Shown: positions 1-8,944, counted from the first letter of the stretch. The stretch: DNA of 64,000 bases from Neisseria macacae ATCC 33926 (GCF_022749495.1 NZ_CP094241.1:2604001-2668000), one strand, 5' to 3'. Notes: generated by a model from the letters alone, not told the origin. Made by a program: numbers and translations.

Positions 1-16
1 ATAGGAATAAGTCAAA

Positions 17-122
17 AGGCCGTCTGAAAGCGGCACGTTTACGGCGATGCGGTGGTAGATCATACAGGCAAGCAAATCGTTTTTTTGCGTATTTTAACAG
101 CCGAAAGCTATTTTCAGACGAT
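17..122. other. Leading intergenic stretch with DNA uptake words
   Basis: The first 200 bases hold no gene. An AG-dialect uptake word (AGGCCGTCTGAA) lies at 17-28 and a degenerate reverse copy near 112-120. The pair could be the tail hairpin of a gene lying before the window. Confidence 0.6.
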
Positions 123-201
123 AAATTGAGCCTCAATACAATGCAGGCATGACAGAGGTTTGATACAATGCGGTTTTCTTGACACACGCCTATACTTAAA
201 A

Positions 202-996
202 ATGAAAACCAAATTAATCAAAATCTTAGCCCCCATCGCTCTGATCTCACTGACCGCGTGCGGGCAAACGCCCGTTTCACAGGCAAATGCAGCGCCCTCT
301 TCAGCCGCCAAGCCCGCCGCCCCCGTACAAGGCAAAGTCGGCGAAGCCTTGAAAGCCCGCCTCGAAAAAATTTACGAATCCCAAGGCCTGAAAGTCATCA
401 GCGTCAGCGAAACCCCTATTCAAGGCATTTATGAAGTCGTCGTCAGCGGCAAACAAATCATTTACACCGATGCCAAAGGCGACTATATGTTCGTCGGCGA
501 CCTCATCGACGTCAACACGCGCAAAAGCCTGACCGACGAACGCGCCGCCGATTTGAACAAAATCGACTTCGCCTCCCTGCCTTTGGACAAAGCGATTAAA
601 GAAGTACGCGGCAACGGCAAGCTGAAAGTCGCCGTCTTCTCCGACCCCGACTGCCCATACTGCAAACGCTTGGAACACGAGTTTGAAAAAATGACCGACA
701 TCACGATCTACAACTTCATGATGCCGATTCCGAGCCTGCACCCCGATGCCGCGCGCAAAGCCGAAATCCTGTGGTGCCAGCCCAACCCGACCCAAGCCTG
801 GACCGACTGGATGCGCAAAGGCCAATTCCCGAGCGGCAAAGCCAATTGCGACAATCCCGTTGCCGAAACCACTTCTTTGGGCGAACAATTCGGCTTCAAC
901 GGCACACCTACCCTCGTCTTCCCGAACGGCCGCAGCCAAAGCGGATACAGCCCCATGCCGCACCTCAAAAAAATCATCGAAGACAATCAGAAATAA
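202..996 (+). CDS. dsbC: DsbC-like disulfide isomerase lipoprotein
   Basis: Periplasmic thiol:disulfide isomerase of the DsbC/DsbG family, expected to reshuffle wrong disulfides in exported proteins. I chose the ATG at 202 because it opens a lipoprotein signal peptide (MKTKLIK, then the lipobox LTAC before Gly); an upstream in-frame ATG at 160 would place 14 polar residues ahead of it. The CPYC active site is at about residues 151-154 after SDPD, and the thioredoxin-fold cis-proline loop appears as NGTPTLVF. An N-terminal dimerisation region precedes the catalytic domain, as in DsbC. The lipobox implies membrane anchoring, unlike soluble E. coli DsbC. A DUS hairpin follows directly. The family call is firm; the exact paralogue is inferred. 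Confidence 0.92.
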   Translation: MKTKLIKILAPIALISLTACGQTPVSQANAAPSSAAKPAAPVQGKVGEALKARLEKIYESQGLKVISVSETPIQGIYEVVVSGKQIIYTDAKGDYMFVGDLIDVNTRKSLTDERAADLNKIDFASLPLDKAIKEVRGNGKLKVAVFSDPDCPYCKRLEHEFEKMTDITIYNFMMPIPSLHPDAARKAEILWCQPNPTQAWTDWMRKGQFPSGKANCDNPVAETTSLGEQFGFNGTPTLVFPNGRSQSGYSPMPHLKKIIEDNQK

Positions 997-1016
997 GATT
1001 GGCTTCAAGATACGGC

Positions 1017-1061
1017 AAAGGTCGTCTGAAAACCGATATACAAGGTTTTCAGACGACCTTT
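1017..1061 (+). terminator. DUS inverted-repeat terminator
   Basis: AAAGGTCGTCTGAAAACC pairs with its reverse complement about 10 bases later and ends in a T-run, just after dsbC. Confidence 0.85.
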
Positions 1062-1258
1062 TTCATACCGCCGAAGCAGGCAGGCAAACTGTGTTAAAAT
1101 CCCAAGCTCTTGAATAAACGGACCAAATATCCCGTCTGCAAATCTGTCCATCCGATGCGAACCGATTTTCTGAGTACATCCCAAGCAAGTCGGCGCAGCC
1201 GCTTGATACGTTTCACCCTATCCGGCGGCAGATTTCAGACGACCTTTAAGACAGCATT

Positions 1259-2581
1259 ATGAAAAAACACCTATACCGCATCACACTCCTCACCATCGCC
1301 GCAGCCGTCCTCTCCGCCTGCCCGAGCAAACGCATCAAAAACCTTCCCGAAGTCGACACCACCACCGTCAAAGGCCCGGACCGCCCCACCGGCACGCCCG
1401 ACCCCGCCGGTACCACCGTCAGCGGCGGCGGCGCGACCTACACCGTCGTGTCCCACCAAGAACTGCCGCACTGGAGCACCCAACACTTCGTCAAAAGCCT
1501 CCAATCCTTCCGCTTAGGCTGCGAGAAACTGAAAAACCGCACAGGCTGGCAAGATGTCTGCGCCCAAGCCATGCAGACGCCCCTCCACCATTTCCAAGCC
1601 AAACATTTCTTCGAACGCTATTTCACCCCTTGGCAGGTCAACAACAACGGCAACCCCGCCGGCACCATCACCGGCTACTACGAGCCCGTCCTGCTCGGCG
1701 ATGACAAAGCCACAAGCAAAGCCCGCTTCCCCATCTACGGCATCCCCAACGACTTCGTTTCCGTCCCCCTGTCCGCCAATTTGAGGGGCAGCAAAGCCAC
1801 CGTCCGCATCCGCCAAACCGGTGCCAACAGCGGCGTTATCGACAACAGCGGCACACATACCGCCGACCTGTCCCAATTCCCCATTACCGCCCGCAGCACC
1901 GCCCTCAAAGGCAGATTTGAAGGCAGCCGCTTCGTTCCTTATTACACCCGCAACCAAATCAACGGCGGCGCGCTCAACGGCAAAGCCCCCATCCTCGGTT
2001 ACGCAGAAGACCCCGTCGAACTCTTCTTCATGCACATCCAAGGTTCGGGTCGTCTGAAAACCCCGTCCGGCAAATACATCCGCGTCGGATTTGCCGACAA
2101 AAACGAACACCCCTACGTCTCCATCGGACGCTACATGGCAGACAAAGGCTACCTCCCCCTCGCACAAACCAGCATGCAGGGCATCAAAGCCTACATGAAG
2201 CAAAACCCCGGCCGCCTCGCCGAAGTCTTGGGACAAAACCCCAGCTACGTCTTCTTCCGCGAACTGACCGGCAGCAGCGAAGCCGGCCCGGTCGGCGCAT
2301 TGGGCACCCCGCTCTTGGGTGAATACGCAGGCGCCATCGACCGCCACTACATCACCTTAGGCGCGCCGCTGTTTGTCGCCACCGCCCATCCGACCACCAA
2401 AAAAGCCCTCAACCGCCTCATCATGGCGCAAGATACAGGCAGCGCCATCAAAGGCGCCGTCCGTGTGGACTACTTCTGGGGCTACGGCGACGAAGCAGGC
2501 GAAGTTGCCGGCAAAATGAAAACCACAGGCTACGTCTGGCAACTCCTGCCCAACGGCATGAAACCCAGTTATCAGCCTTAA
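1259..2581 (+). CDS. mltA: Membrane-bound lytic murein transglycosylase A
   Basis: Outer-membrane lipoprotein that cleaves the MurNAc-GlcNAc bond of peptidoglycan to give 1,6-anhydro ends, helping wall turnover and cell separation. The 440-residue product starts with a signal peptide and lipobox LSAC, followed by a Thr/Pro/Gly linker. It then shows the MltA barrel (YYEPVLLGD, FPIYGIP; FMHIQGSGR near residues 258-266) and the C-terminal 3D domain with its conserved Asp residues (AQDTGSAIKG, VDYFWGYGDEAG). This matches the meningococcal GNA33 antigen in domain order and length. Start: ATG at 1259, 10 bases after a DUS half-site. It appears monocistronic, with a DUS hairpin after the stop. Confidence 0.95.
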   Translation: MKKHLYRITLLTIAAAVLSACPSKRIKNLPEVDTTTVKGPDRPTGTPDPAGTTVSGGGATYTVVSHQELPHWSTQHFVKSLQSFRLGCEKLKNRTGWQDVCAQAMQTPLHHFQAKHFFERYFTPWQVNNNGNPAGTITGYYEPVLLGDDKATSKARFPIYGIPNDFVSVPLSANLRGSKATVRIRQTGANSGVIDNSGTHTADLSQFPITARSTALKGRFEGSRFVPYYTRNQINGGALNGKAPILGYAEDPVELFFMHIQGSGRLKTPSGKYIRVGFADKNEHPYVSIGRYMADKGYLPLAQTSMQGIKAYMKQNPGRLAEVLGQNPSYVFFRELTGSSEAGPVGALGTPLLGEYAGAIDRHYITLGAPLFVATAHPTTKKALNRLIMAQDTGSAIKGAVRVDYFWGYGDEAGEVAGKMKTTGYVWQLLPNGMKPSYQP

Positions 2582-2597
2582 CATCGGCTAAAAAGTC

Positions 2598-2635
2598 AAA
2601 AGGTCGTCTGAAAACCAGTTTTCAGACGACCTTTT
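2598..2635 (+). terminator. DUS inverted-repeat terminator
   Basis: AAAGGTCGTCTGAAAAC pairs with GTTTTCAGACGACCTTT with almost no loop, followed by Ts, 17 bases after mltA. Confidence 0.85.
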
Positions 2636-2663
2636 CCATATCCAAACCATCCATACCCGCTCT

Positions 2664-2820
2664 TATAGTGGATTAAATTTAAATCAGGACAAGGCGACGA
2701 AGCCGCAGGCAGTACAGATAGTACGGAACCGATTCACTTGGTGCTTCAGCACCTTAGAGAATCGTTCTCTTTGAGCTAAGGCGAGGCAGCGCCGTACTGG
2801 TTTAAAGTTAATCCACTATA
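2664..2820. repeat. Correia element (CREE), full-length 157 bp
   Basis: Bounded by TATAGTGGATTAA and its reverse complement. The interior is the standard Correia core, including the roughly 50-bp segment that carries the IHF site in full-length copies (literature). It lies between the mltA terminator and the AT-rich island. Confidence 0.95.
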
Positions 2821-2949
2821 CCAACCATTCACACGACATCTTTACCACTCATCATCACCCATTTGTCCTTTTGGGCTTTTTGATTTATGTTCAGACTTTC
2901 ATCTAGCAGTATTTAAAAAAATAGACGCCAACCCAAAGATAAGCAAAAA

Positions 2950-3012
2950 ATGAAAAAATTATTATTGGCAGTTGCCTTATTGTCTTTGCGCCTACCTTTA
3001 ATACAGATTTAA
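2950..3012 (+). pseudogene. Remnant signal-peptide start
   Basis: ATG opens MKKLLLAVALLSL..., a typical export signal, but a stop comes after 20 codons. It is in a different frame from the next gene. Probably the decayed start of an exported protein. The rest of 2581-3036 holds only a DUS hairpin and the Correia element. Confidence 0.4.
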
Positions 3013-3035
3013 ATCGCAAAAAACGGACGATAATC

Positions 3036-3977
3036 ATGCCTAAAAATTGGATAAATAAAATCATTTCATTCACCGCCATCGTCTTCTTATCGGGAGGCCG
3101 CATCCCTTTCTCAAAAGAGACACCCAAAGACAACCTGCCCGACACGGTGTCCATTACCCTGCCAGAATCCAGCAAACATTTTGTTAACAAATTTCCTGAA
3201 AATTATGCAGGACCTTCTGACGACTCAGAATTTTTTAATGTCAATCAATATGAAATAGACTTTAATCAGGAAAAAACCGTTGTTTTTGAACATGGCAAAC
3301 ATACTTTTAAAATACCTCATGTAAGCAGTATTACCGCATATGAAAATCGAAGTCATAACCCGTTCTTAGGTGTTAATCAATTTGACATGTTTTCTGACCT
3401 TGGCAAAAGCAGCAACGTCAGTGACGAAGAAGCAAGACAGAATTTCTATAATCTGATCAGGCAGATGCATCAAGCCGGTTGGACAGATTTGATTTCTCGC
3501 AGCGCACCAAGGATTAAGCACGACCGTAAAAATGCTGCCGCCTTTTTTGAAGTGGAAAACAGTAGAATTAAAGCAAAACCGATAACCGGCATTCCCACCG
3601 CTATTGAACTAACCCCTGAGGAATGGAAGAAACTGCCCAACTTAGCTCAGATAGGGACTCTATATGCGGAGGGTGTGCTTGTGGAGTTTATGCTTGGTAA
3701 GGATAACTCAGAACAATATCGAGACCAATACGGCAACGGTCAGTATGCTCTGAGAATTACTATAAGTGCATATTGGGATTTCCTCCGGTTATATGCACAA
3801 GAAGAATTTGGCAAACCAAGCTACCGCGAAGCCTTGGATAAACAGTTCCGCTTACTGGCAAAGGAAAGGAAAAAAATGGAAGACAAAGCCCGCGCAGAAG
3901 GCTTTGAGATCGACGAAAGCTATCAAGACCCGCCTGTTCCTCCTTTAATAGCACTCCCGCGCGACGGTTCACGCTGA
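3036..3977 (+). CDS. Hypothetical exported protein, toxin-island type
   Basis: A 313-residue protein I cannot assign to a family. A short hydrophobic stretch follows a basic start (MPKNWINKIISF...IVFLSG), suggesting a weak signal peptide or anchor. The body is soluble and acidic-rich: a middle segment with QMHQAGWTDLISRSAPRI, then a Lys/Glu-rich probable coiled coil near residues 265-300 (LDKQFRLLAKERKKMEDK), and a Pro-rich tail. Base composition is clearly lower in GC than mltA, and it opens the AT-rich island. The setting suggests an accessory role (immunity or effector-related), but no motif proves this. It is followed by a small membrane-protein gene. Confidence 0.6.
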   Translation: MPKNWINKIISFTAIVFLSGGRIPFSKETPKDNLPDTVSITLPESSKHFVNKFPENYAGPSDDSEFFNVNQYEIDFNQEKTVVFEHGKHTFKIPHVSSITAYENRSHNPFLGVNQFDMFSDLGKSSNVSDEEARQNFYNLIRQMHQAGWTDLISRSAPRIKHDRKNAAAFFEVENSRIKAKPITGIPTAIELTPEEWKKLPNLAQIGTLYAEGVLVEFMLGKDNSEQYRDQYGNGQYALRITISAYWDFLRLYAQEEFGKPSYREALDKQFRLLAKERKKMEDKARAEGFEIDESYQDPPVPPLIALPRDGSR

Positions 3978-4104
3978 TTGAAACGGGAAAAAGCAAGCGT
4001 AGATTGGCTTCAAAAACCCATATTTCGACGATTTGACGGTTTTGCAGAAGTACCCGGCCTATTTACCCTATCGATATAAAAAGTTTTATATATTGGTGAT
4101 TTAA

Positions 4105-4410
4105 ATGAATTCAAAAACTAAACAGTGGCTTTCAATTTTATTAATGCCACATATACTTACCGCTCTACTCCTAGGGCCGGGCATGCTGATTTATTTTATG
4201 GGCGGGATTTTTGGAGTCTACTTGATCTTTCCATATTTAGGCCAAGGCAGATATTTTGACAATTTAATATATATCGGCTTACCAATTGTTTTCATTACTT
4301 TAATTTTAGGATTTGTTTTACGGAATAAACTTATCGGACGCCGTTTGGTTTCCTTAGCCATATATCTATGGTTCGTAATCGGTTTTCTCTGTCTTTCTGC
4401 TCATTATTAG
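4105..4410 (+). CDS. Small integral membrane protein, unknown
   Basis: A 101-residue, very hydrophobic protein with about three membrane segments (near residues 9-32, 34-46 and 54-71, with a further one at 80-98). No family is recognised. ATG at 4105 follows an AT-rich leader without a strong ribosome-binding site. AT-rich codon use matches the island. Small multi-spanning proteins like this often act as immunity proteins for membrane-active toxins, but no intact toxin is adjacent, so that is inference. A Correia element begins 8 bases after the stop. Confidence 0.55.
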   Translation: MNSKTKQWLSILLMPHILTALLLGPGMLIYFMGGIFGVYLIFPYLGQGRYFDNLIYIGLPIVFITLILGFVLRNKLIGRRLVSLAIYLWFVIGFLCLSAHY

Positions 4411-4417
4411 CAAATAA

Positions 4418-4574
4418 TATAGTGGATTAAATTTAGATCAGGACAAGGCGACGAAGCCGCAGACAGTACAGATAGTACGGAACCGATTCACTTGGTGCTT
4501 CAGCACCTTAGAGAATCGTTCTCTTTGAGCTAAGGCGAGGCAACGCCGTACTGGTTTAAAGTTAATCCACTATA
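4418..4574. repeat. Correia element (CREE), full-length 157 bp
   Basis: TATAGTGGATTAA left end and its complement on the right, with full core. It abuts the stop codon of the upstream membrane-protein gene and lies about 100 bases before the next start, so it could affect the transcript of either. Confidence 0.95.
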
Positions 4575-4674
4575 ATTGTATTGTTAACCCATTTTAGTAA
4601 GTGTAGGCTTAGATGGAAACCAAATATTTTAAATAACTGTTTGCCACTATATATATTAAAGGAAGGATTGCGTT

Positions 4675-5142
4675 GTGATCGCTTTAAATAATAGAGCTTT
4701 ATTTATTACAATTTGCCTCGCCCCAACTTTTACACTTGGAGATTTACCTGAAACAGTTATTGATAAAGATGCATTAAACAAACCATGCCATGTAAACAGT
4801 ATAATACAAGAGGATATTCTTGTATGTTTTTCTAAGTCATATTTATTGGCACAGAAAGAATTAAATAATAATTATTCAATTGCTCAAAAGCAGAAAAATG
4901 TAAATATAAGAAATTATTTAATTCATCAACAAAGGCAATGGAATAAAAACAAATTTGATAAATGCTTGATATTGCCAGAGAAAGAGGTTGGGAGAGAGGG
5001 GATATTTGAATATTTGCAATGTGCTACAGATGCCATTTTAAAGCGAAATAGCTATTTAAAAGAAATTTATGTATGTGGCAACGAACCTTGCCAATTTGAA
5101 GAACCATATTTCTTTCAAACTATTGGGCATGATAAGGATTAA
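4675..5142 (+). CDS. LprI/DUF1311-like exported protein
   Basis: A 155-residue protein with an N-terminal signal peptide (MIALNNRALFITICLA) and a mature part resembling the lysozyme-inhibitor LprI N-terminal domain. The pattern is Cys, AQKELNNNYSIA, an amphipathic helix with QQRQWNKNKFDKC, then a loop with a second Cys (YLQCATDAILKRNSYL). The LprI fold has this order (LN..Y, Q..W, paired Cys, T..R). It starts at GTG 4675, chosen because GGAAGGA lies 7-14 bases upstream and no better ATG exists. Members usually sit in the periplasm and some inhibit lysozyme; that activity here is inferred. Low GC, island-type. Confidence 0.6.
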   Translation: MIALNNRALFITICLAPTFTLGDLPETVIDKDALNKPCHVNSIIQEDILVCFSKSYLLAQKELNNNYSIAQKQKNVNIRNYLIHQQRQWNKNKFDKCLILPEKEVGREGIFEYLQCATDAILKRNSYLKEIYVCGNEPCQFEEPYFFQTIGHDKD

Positions 5143-5226
5143 CAACCCATCCACCCTCAAATTATAAAATAACATTTTTCTTTTTAAATTAATCTATAAA
5201 ATCTGAATTAGAACCTGGCATTTATC

Positions 5227-5260
5227 AAGGTCGTCTGAAACTCAACTTTCAGACGACCTT
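5227..5260 (+). terminator. DUS inverted-repeat terminator
   Basis: AAGGTCGTCTGAAA pairs with TTTCAGACGACCTT around an 8-base loop, 85 bases after the LprI-like gene. Confidence 0.75.
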
Positions 5261-5439
5261 CTTTAGTCCCAAATCTATTCACCCATCACTTTCAGAAACC
5301 ATCCATACGACATTTTTACCGTTTGTCATTATTTTTTGTCTTACCTATCTTTTTGATTTATTTTTTAATATTTCATCATAAATCATCCAGATCGAGACCT
5401 TTTCCAAAATCCCCTAGAGATCTTGGTAGGAATTTAGAG

Positions 5440-6110
5440 GAATTTGACAAAGATCTCCACCTACAACAGCTCAAGCTCAGACAAGGCACAAGAAATCCTG
5501 TATTACCACAACGATCAAATCGGTATAAGGTCATCTGAAACTGGATATACATCAACCCTTCCGTCTGCAGAATCAGCATTATGATGAAGAAACTGGGCTG
5601 CATTACAACTTCTTCCGCTACTATGATCCGGAGATTGGGCGGTTTACGCAGCAGGACCCGATTGGGTTAGCAGGCGGGGAGAGCCTGTATATTTATGCGC
5701 AAAATACAAAAAGTTGGATTGACCCTTTGGGCTTGGATAAATACGATTGCATAGCTAATGAACAAGCTGGCGGAGGCAGACATGGATATTATCCACCAGG
5801 GACTACACAACACAAAAAGTGTGAATATAGATGCGACAACCTAACTACAAAGAAAACAATTTTTGTAATTTCACACTCTGATGAAGCAAGTGAGGGTAGT
5901 GTAGGATCAGACTCACGTTCTTGCAAGGGTACTCAGTATTCCCCTGTGCCAGTCACGAATCTTAAAGGTAACGGTTCTACGACTATTATGCATCCTATTG
6001 GCTATGAACATTTTAATATTTATACATATGGATTTTGGGGACTTTACGATAGCATGGGAAGCACTAGTGATATTTACAATCAGTTAAAGAAACATGATGG
6101 AGTCAAATAA
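5440..6110 (+). pseudogene. Rhs C-terminal cassette, frameshifted remnant with toxin tail
   Basis: Remains of an Rhs/YD-repeat protein. One frame reads SDKAQEILYYHNDQIG (about 5477-5515) and then stops. A second frame, open after a stop at 5526, reads QNQHYDEETGLHYNFFRYYD, then GRFTQQDPIGLAGGESLY and WIDPLGLDKYD: the Rhs core that normally precedes a variable toxin. The roughly 20 codons usually between these parts are lost at a scar containing GGTCATCTGAAA, a DUS-like word. The tail after the core (about 120 residues, Cys at four or more positions, ending in NQLKKHDGVK) matches no toxin family I know. Without an N-terminus it cannot be secreted on its own, so it is a silent or orphan cassette. 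Its stop overlaps the next gene by 17 bases. Confidence 0.8.
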
Positions 6111-6453
6111 TATAACTAAATATTTCAATACGGAAAGCTATTATAAAATATTATTATTACAAATAATATTTACAATACCAGCCTTGATAATATTTATACA
6201 ATTTATCACTTCAAAACTTATTTTAGGAATATATGGCATATTTTTTTTATATTTTATAGAAATACTAAGCGGAATAATTGGATTATTTTGTTGCATCCTC
6301 ATCTTATTTTGCAAGAGAAAAAATATTATTGTTATACTAACAAGTATAATTATATGCGAATTCAATATATTTTCCATTCTAAGATTTAATCCTAATGGTA
6401 TATATAATTATTATTGTCATATATGTGAATATATATTTCAAATTGCATCCTAA
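6094..6453 (+). CDS. Four-span membrane protein, probable immunity protein
   Basis: A 119-residue, highly hydrophobic protein with about four membrane segments (residues near 17-37, 40-55, 58-73, 78-95) and a C-terminal Cys-containing tail (YNYYCHICEYIFQIAS). It starts inside the last 17 bases of the Rhs toxin tail, the tight toxin-immunity overlap usual in Rhs loci. It resembles the protein encoded at 8325-8675 in layout and in both ends. Immunity against the upstream tail is therefore likely but rests on context. Very AT-rich. Confidence 0.65.
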   Translation: MMESNNITKYFNTESYYKILLLQIIFTIPALIIFIQFITSKLILGIYGIFFLYFIEILSGIIGLFCCILILFCKRKNIIVILTSIIICEFNIFSILRFNPNGIYNYYCHICEYIFQIAS

Positions 6454-6876
6454 AAAAATCCTAAAATTATTTACAATGATTCATTTGAAAAAGCTGTTGG
6501 TCTTTCCTCTGTAGTATCAGCAGCCAACCAAGCCAAGGAAGGTAAGTTTAGTGCTTGTGTATACGCAGTAGATGTGACGTCTGGTATGGCAGGAATACGC
6601 TTCTCACAATTAAGTTCAAAACTTAAATTAACCGCTGGTGTGGGATTAGCTGCTAGTTCTGGAGCCTTCTCTGACTATATTTGTCAAGGTAAATCAGCAA
6701 GTGAAACTCTTAAAGGAGTGCCTGGCAATATTGCAGGTGCAGTAACAGGCGACCGCCTAGGAAAAATAGGTATGGGAGATTTTAGGCAAACTATAGGTTT
6801 AGAGATAAAAAAAGAATTTACAAATAGGAGCATAAATCAAGCAGAAAAACTGGGGACACCAAGTAAAAAACGGTAA
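6454..6876 (+). pseudogene. Orphan polymorphic-toxin fragment without start
   Basis: An open frame runs directly from the stop of the membrane gene at 6453 to 6876 with no ATG near its head; the first usable start is GTG at 6574. Translation gives DSFEKAVGLSSVVSAANQAK, then a Gly/Ala-rich helical stretch (GVGLAASSGAFSDYICQGKS, GVPGNIAGAVTGDRLGKIG) and a Lys-rich end. Such Ala/Gly-rich helical regions lie just before toxin domains in Rhs and haemagglutinin-type proteins. I read it as the displaced C-terminal end of an earlier toxin; its activity is unknown. Confidence 0.5.
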
Positions 6877-6902
6877 TCTAGAATTGAAATGAGAGATTAT
6901 TA

Positions 6903-8015
6903 ATGAAAAATAAATTTTTTCTAACAATTTATATTGTATCAATTGCTTTAGCTCTTTCTTCTTGCAATTACTTTGAACAAAAAAAGGTCGTAACTTGTGA
7001 GCCAATGGACAGCTTACCTAAGTTAGAACAGTGTGCCCAAAATAATGATATACAGAGCCAATATAACCTAGGAGCGCGATATTTGAATGGCGTGGAAGCA
7101 CCCAAAGATTTAGAAAAAGCATTTTATTGGACCGAAAAAGCGGCCAAACAAGGTTATACCGCAGCAGAATCTAATTTGGGATGGCTATATTCCATTGGTG
7201 GAGGGGGCAAAAAAGATGAAAAAAAAGCAATTGAATGGACACAAAAAGCAATCAAAAAAGGGGATGTAATCGCCTATTCAAATTTAGGTTATTTTTACAG
7301 TCATGGGATAGGAGTACCTATTGATTTCAAAAAAAGTGTGGAATATTACCAGATTGCTGCAAATCAAGGAGTAGCAGAAGCCTATCAGAATTTAGGAGTG
7401 GCTTACTTAAATGGCAAAGGTGTGCCAAAAAATACCCAAAAAGCTTTAGACATGATGAAGAAAGCTATCGATGGGGGTAGCCAAACTGCTATTTACAATT
7501 TGGGAAACATTTATTCTTCAATAGGAAAAAATGAGGAGGCAATTTTGTGGCTTCGGAAGGCAGCTGAATTAAATCTTGTCTTTGCTCAGGCTGATTTAGC
7601 AGGAAAGTTGGCTGAAAGCGCCAAAACAGAAGCTGAAAAACAGGAAGCTAAGCAATGGTTAGAAAAAGCTCTGGCTCAAAATGAACCCTACGCTTATGCC
7701 GCAGCCGGCGTATTGTACTCTGAAAAAAATAATGTCTTCCCCATCAATGAGAAAAAAGCTTATGAGTATTATATGAAGGCAGCTGAATTAGGAGAAGAAC
7801 AGGCCCAAACTCTCTTGGCATTGTGGTATTGGGAAGGAAGATATGTACCAAAAGACGAAATAAAAGCAGTGGAATGGTTTGAACGTGCAGCCAATAACGG
7901 TGAAATCAAAGCTGCTAGAAAATTAATAGAAATATATGAGCAAGGTAGCAAAAATATTCCAAAAAATAAAGCCAGAAAGCAATATTGGGAAAGCAAACTG
8001 ACCGTCATTGAGTGA
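6903..8015 (+). CDS. Sel1-like repeat (SLR) lipoprotein
   Basis: A 370-residue lipoprotein. The signal peptide ends in lipobox LSSC before NYF (about residue 20). The mature part is a run of about eight Sel1/TPR-like repeats of 36 residues, e.g. AQYNLGARYLNG-type units: SQYNLGARYLNGVEAPKD, AESNLGWLYSIGGGGKKD, AYSNLGYFYSHGIGVPID, AYQNLGVAYLNGKGVPKN. These form an alpha-solenoid for protein binding. Sel1 proteins often serve as immunity or adaptor proteins in polymorphic-toxin loci, and this one sits between toxin remnants, so an immunity role is plausible but unproven. It follows the toxin fragment by 26 bases. Low GC, like the island. Confidence 0.8.
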   Translation: MKNKFFLTIYIVSIALALSSCNYFEQKKVVTCEPMDSLPKLEQCAQNNDIQSQYNLGARYLNGVEAPKDLEKAFYWTEKAAKQGYTAAESNLGWLYSIGGGGKKDEKKAIEWTQKAIKKGDVIAYSNLGYFYSHGIGVPIDFKKSVEYYQIAANQGVAEAYQNLGVAYLNGKGVPKNTQKALDMMKKAIDGGSQTAIYNLGNIYSSIGKNEEAILWLRKAAELNLVFAQADLAGKLAESAKTEAEKQEAKQWLEKALAQNEPYAYAAAGVLYSEKNNVFPINEKKAYEYYMKAAELGEEQAQTLLALWYWEGRYVPKDEIKAVEWFERAANNGEIKAARKLIEIYEQGSKNIPKNKARKQYWESKLTVIE

Positions 8016-8050
8016 GTAAGCGTAGATTAGGTAAAAAACCTAACTTTCAC

Positions 8051-8080
8051 AAAGGTCTTCCGAAAACTTTTAGACGACCT
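8051..8080. other. Degenerate DUS hairpin in an otherwise empty gap
   Basis: AAAGGTCTTCCGAAAAC and TTTTAGACGACCT form a mutated DUS pair after the Sel1 gene. An 87-codon frame crosses it, but I see no gene in 8016-8324. Confidence 0.5.
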
Positions 8081-8324
8081 AATTTAGGTACTTACAGTTG
8101 CACCAAAATTGCCACGAAGAAAATGGTTAGTTTGTTATCTAATTCAGATACTGAAATACAAAATTCTCATTTTCGTTTAGGTGTAAAGGTAGGAATGACT
8201 TACTTCCCTATGGGCATGGCGCCGCATCATACAAGTTATAAATCATACAGTTGGTTTTTCATACTATTAGAATAGCTAGGGGTAAACTAAAGATATTCAT
8301 GATCAAATTGGGAATATTAAAAAA

Positions 8325-8675
8325 ATGAAGCAAAAAAATTACTTCTTACTGATTGCTCAAATTTTGCTAAATCTTCCGTCATTGATATTTTTGACCGTAT
8401 GGCTCATAAAAATAACAATAGTGATGGATGCAGAATTATTTTCATATTTACTTACATTTATTAAATTATCAAGCTATATTGCAAGTCTGTTTTCAGTAGC
8501 TACTCTGATAAATTTACTCTTTATAAGAAATATGAAAACCTTACCAATTTCGGTACCCATAAGTATATTTACATTATTATTCAGTGCATATACCTTAAGT
8601 TCATATGCCTGCAATTCTTTTTATGGATATTACATGTGTTTGGTTCGTGATTATATTTTTAAAATCATTCACTAA
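8325..8675 (+). CDS. Four-span membrane protein, paralogue of the gene at 6094
   Basis: A 116-residue hydrophobic protein with about four membrane segments. It resembles the probable immunity protein at 6094-6453: the first helix reads FLLIAQILLNLPSLIFL against ILLLQIIFTIPALIIF, and the tail YGYYMCLVRDYIFKIIH against NYYCHICEYIFQIAS. No toxin gene immediately precedes it, so it may be an orphan immunity gene kept to resist kin carrying the toxin. No recognised family. AT-rich. A DUS hairpin follows 45 bases after the stop. Confidence 0.6.
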   Translation: MKQKNYFLLIAQILLNLPSLIFLTVWLIKITIVMDAELFSYLLTFIKLSSYIASLFSVATLINLLFIRNMKTLPISVPISIFTLLFSAYTLSSYACNSFYGYYMCLVRDYIFKIIH

Positions 8676-8720
8676 ATAACAAGCATAATCCAAATAAGCA
8701 AGTGTAAGTTAGATTTAAAT

Positions 8721-8751
8721 AAAGGTCGTCTGAAAAACTTTCAGACGACCT
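8721..8751 (+). terminator. DUS inverted-repeat terminator
   Basis: AAAGGTCGTCTGAAA pairs with TTTCAGACGACCT across a very short loop. The following 190 bases to 8944 show no gene. Confidence 0.8.
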
Positions 8752-8944
8752 ATCAAATACAGATTAAAAAGTAGGCTACTACTCTGGTAATAACGCCTGC
8801 AACAAACTGTTTCGATGAGCTATTTAGCTCGTACGAGCTTAGAGGCTTTTCCTCATAGTAATAAGTCTGCTTTGAACTGAATTTCCTTAGTTATCCGTGA
8901 CAGTCCTTTGATTAAAACTGCAATTCGCCTTAAAAAGTGCATCC

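Noticed and set aside
301..1008. Long minus-strand frame opposite dsbC
   Set aside because: Mirror of the real gene; composition follows the opposite strand's codon pattern and no motif or ribosome-binding site supports it.
5323..5538. Small hydrophobic frame before the Rhs remnant
   Set aside because: Starts at TTG and reads through the Rhs region in a wrong frame, so probably not a gene.
8012..8275. Frame of 87 codons after the Sel1 gene
   Set aside because: Overlaps the Sel1 stop, crosses a degenerate DUS hairpin, and has no recognisable domain.
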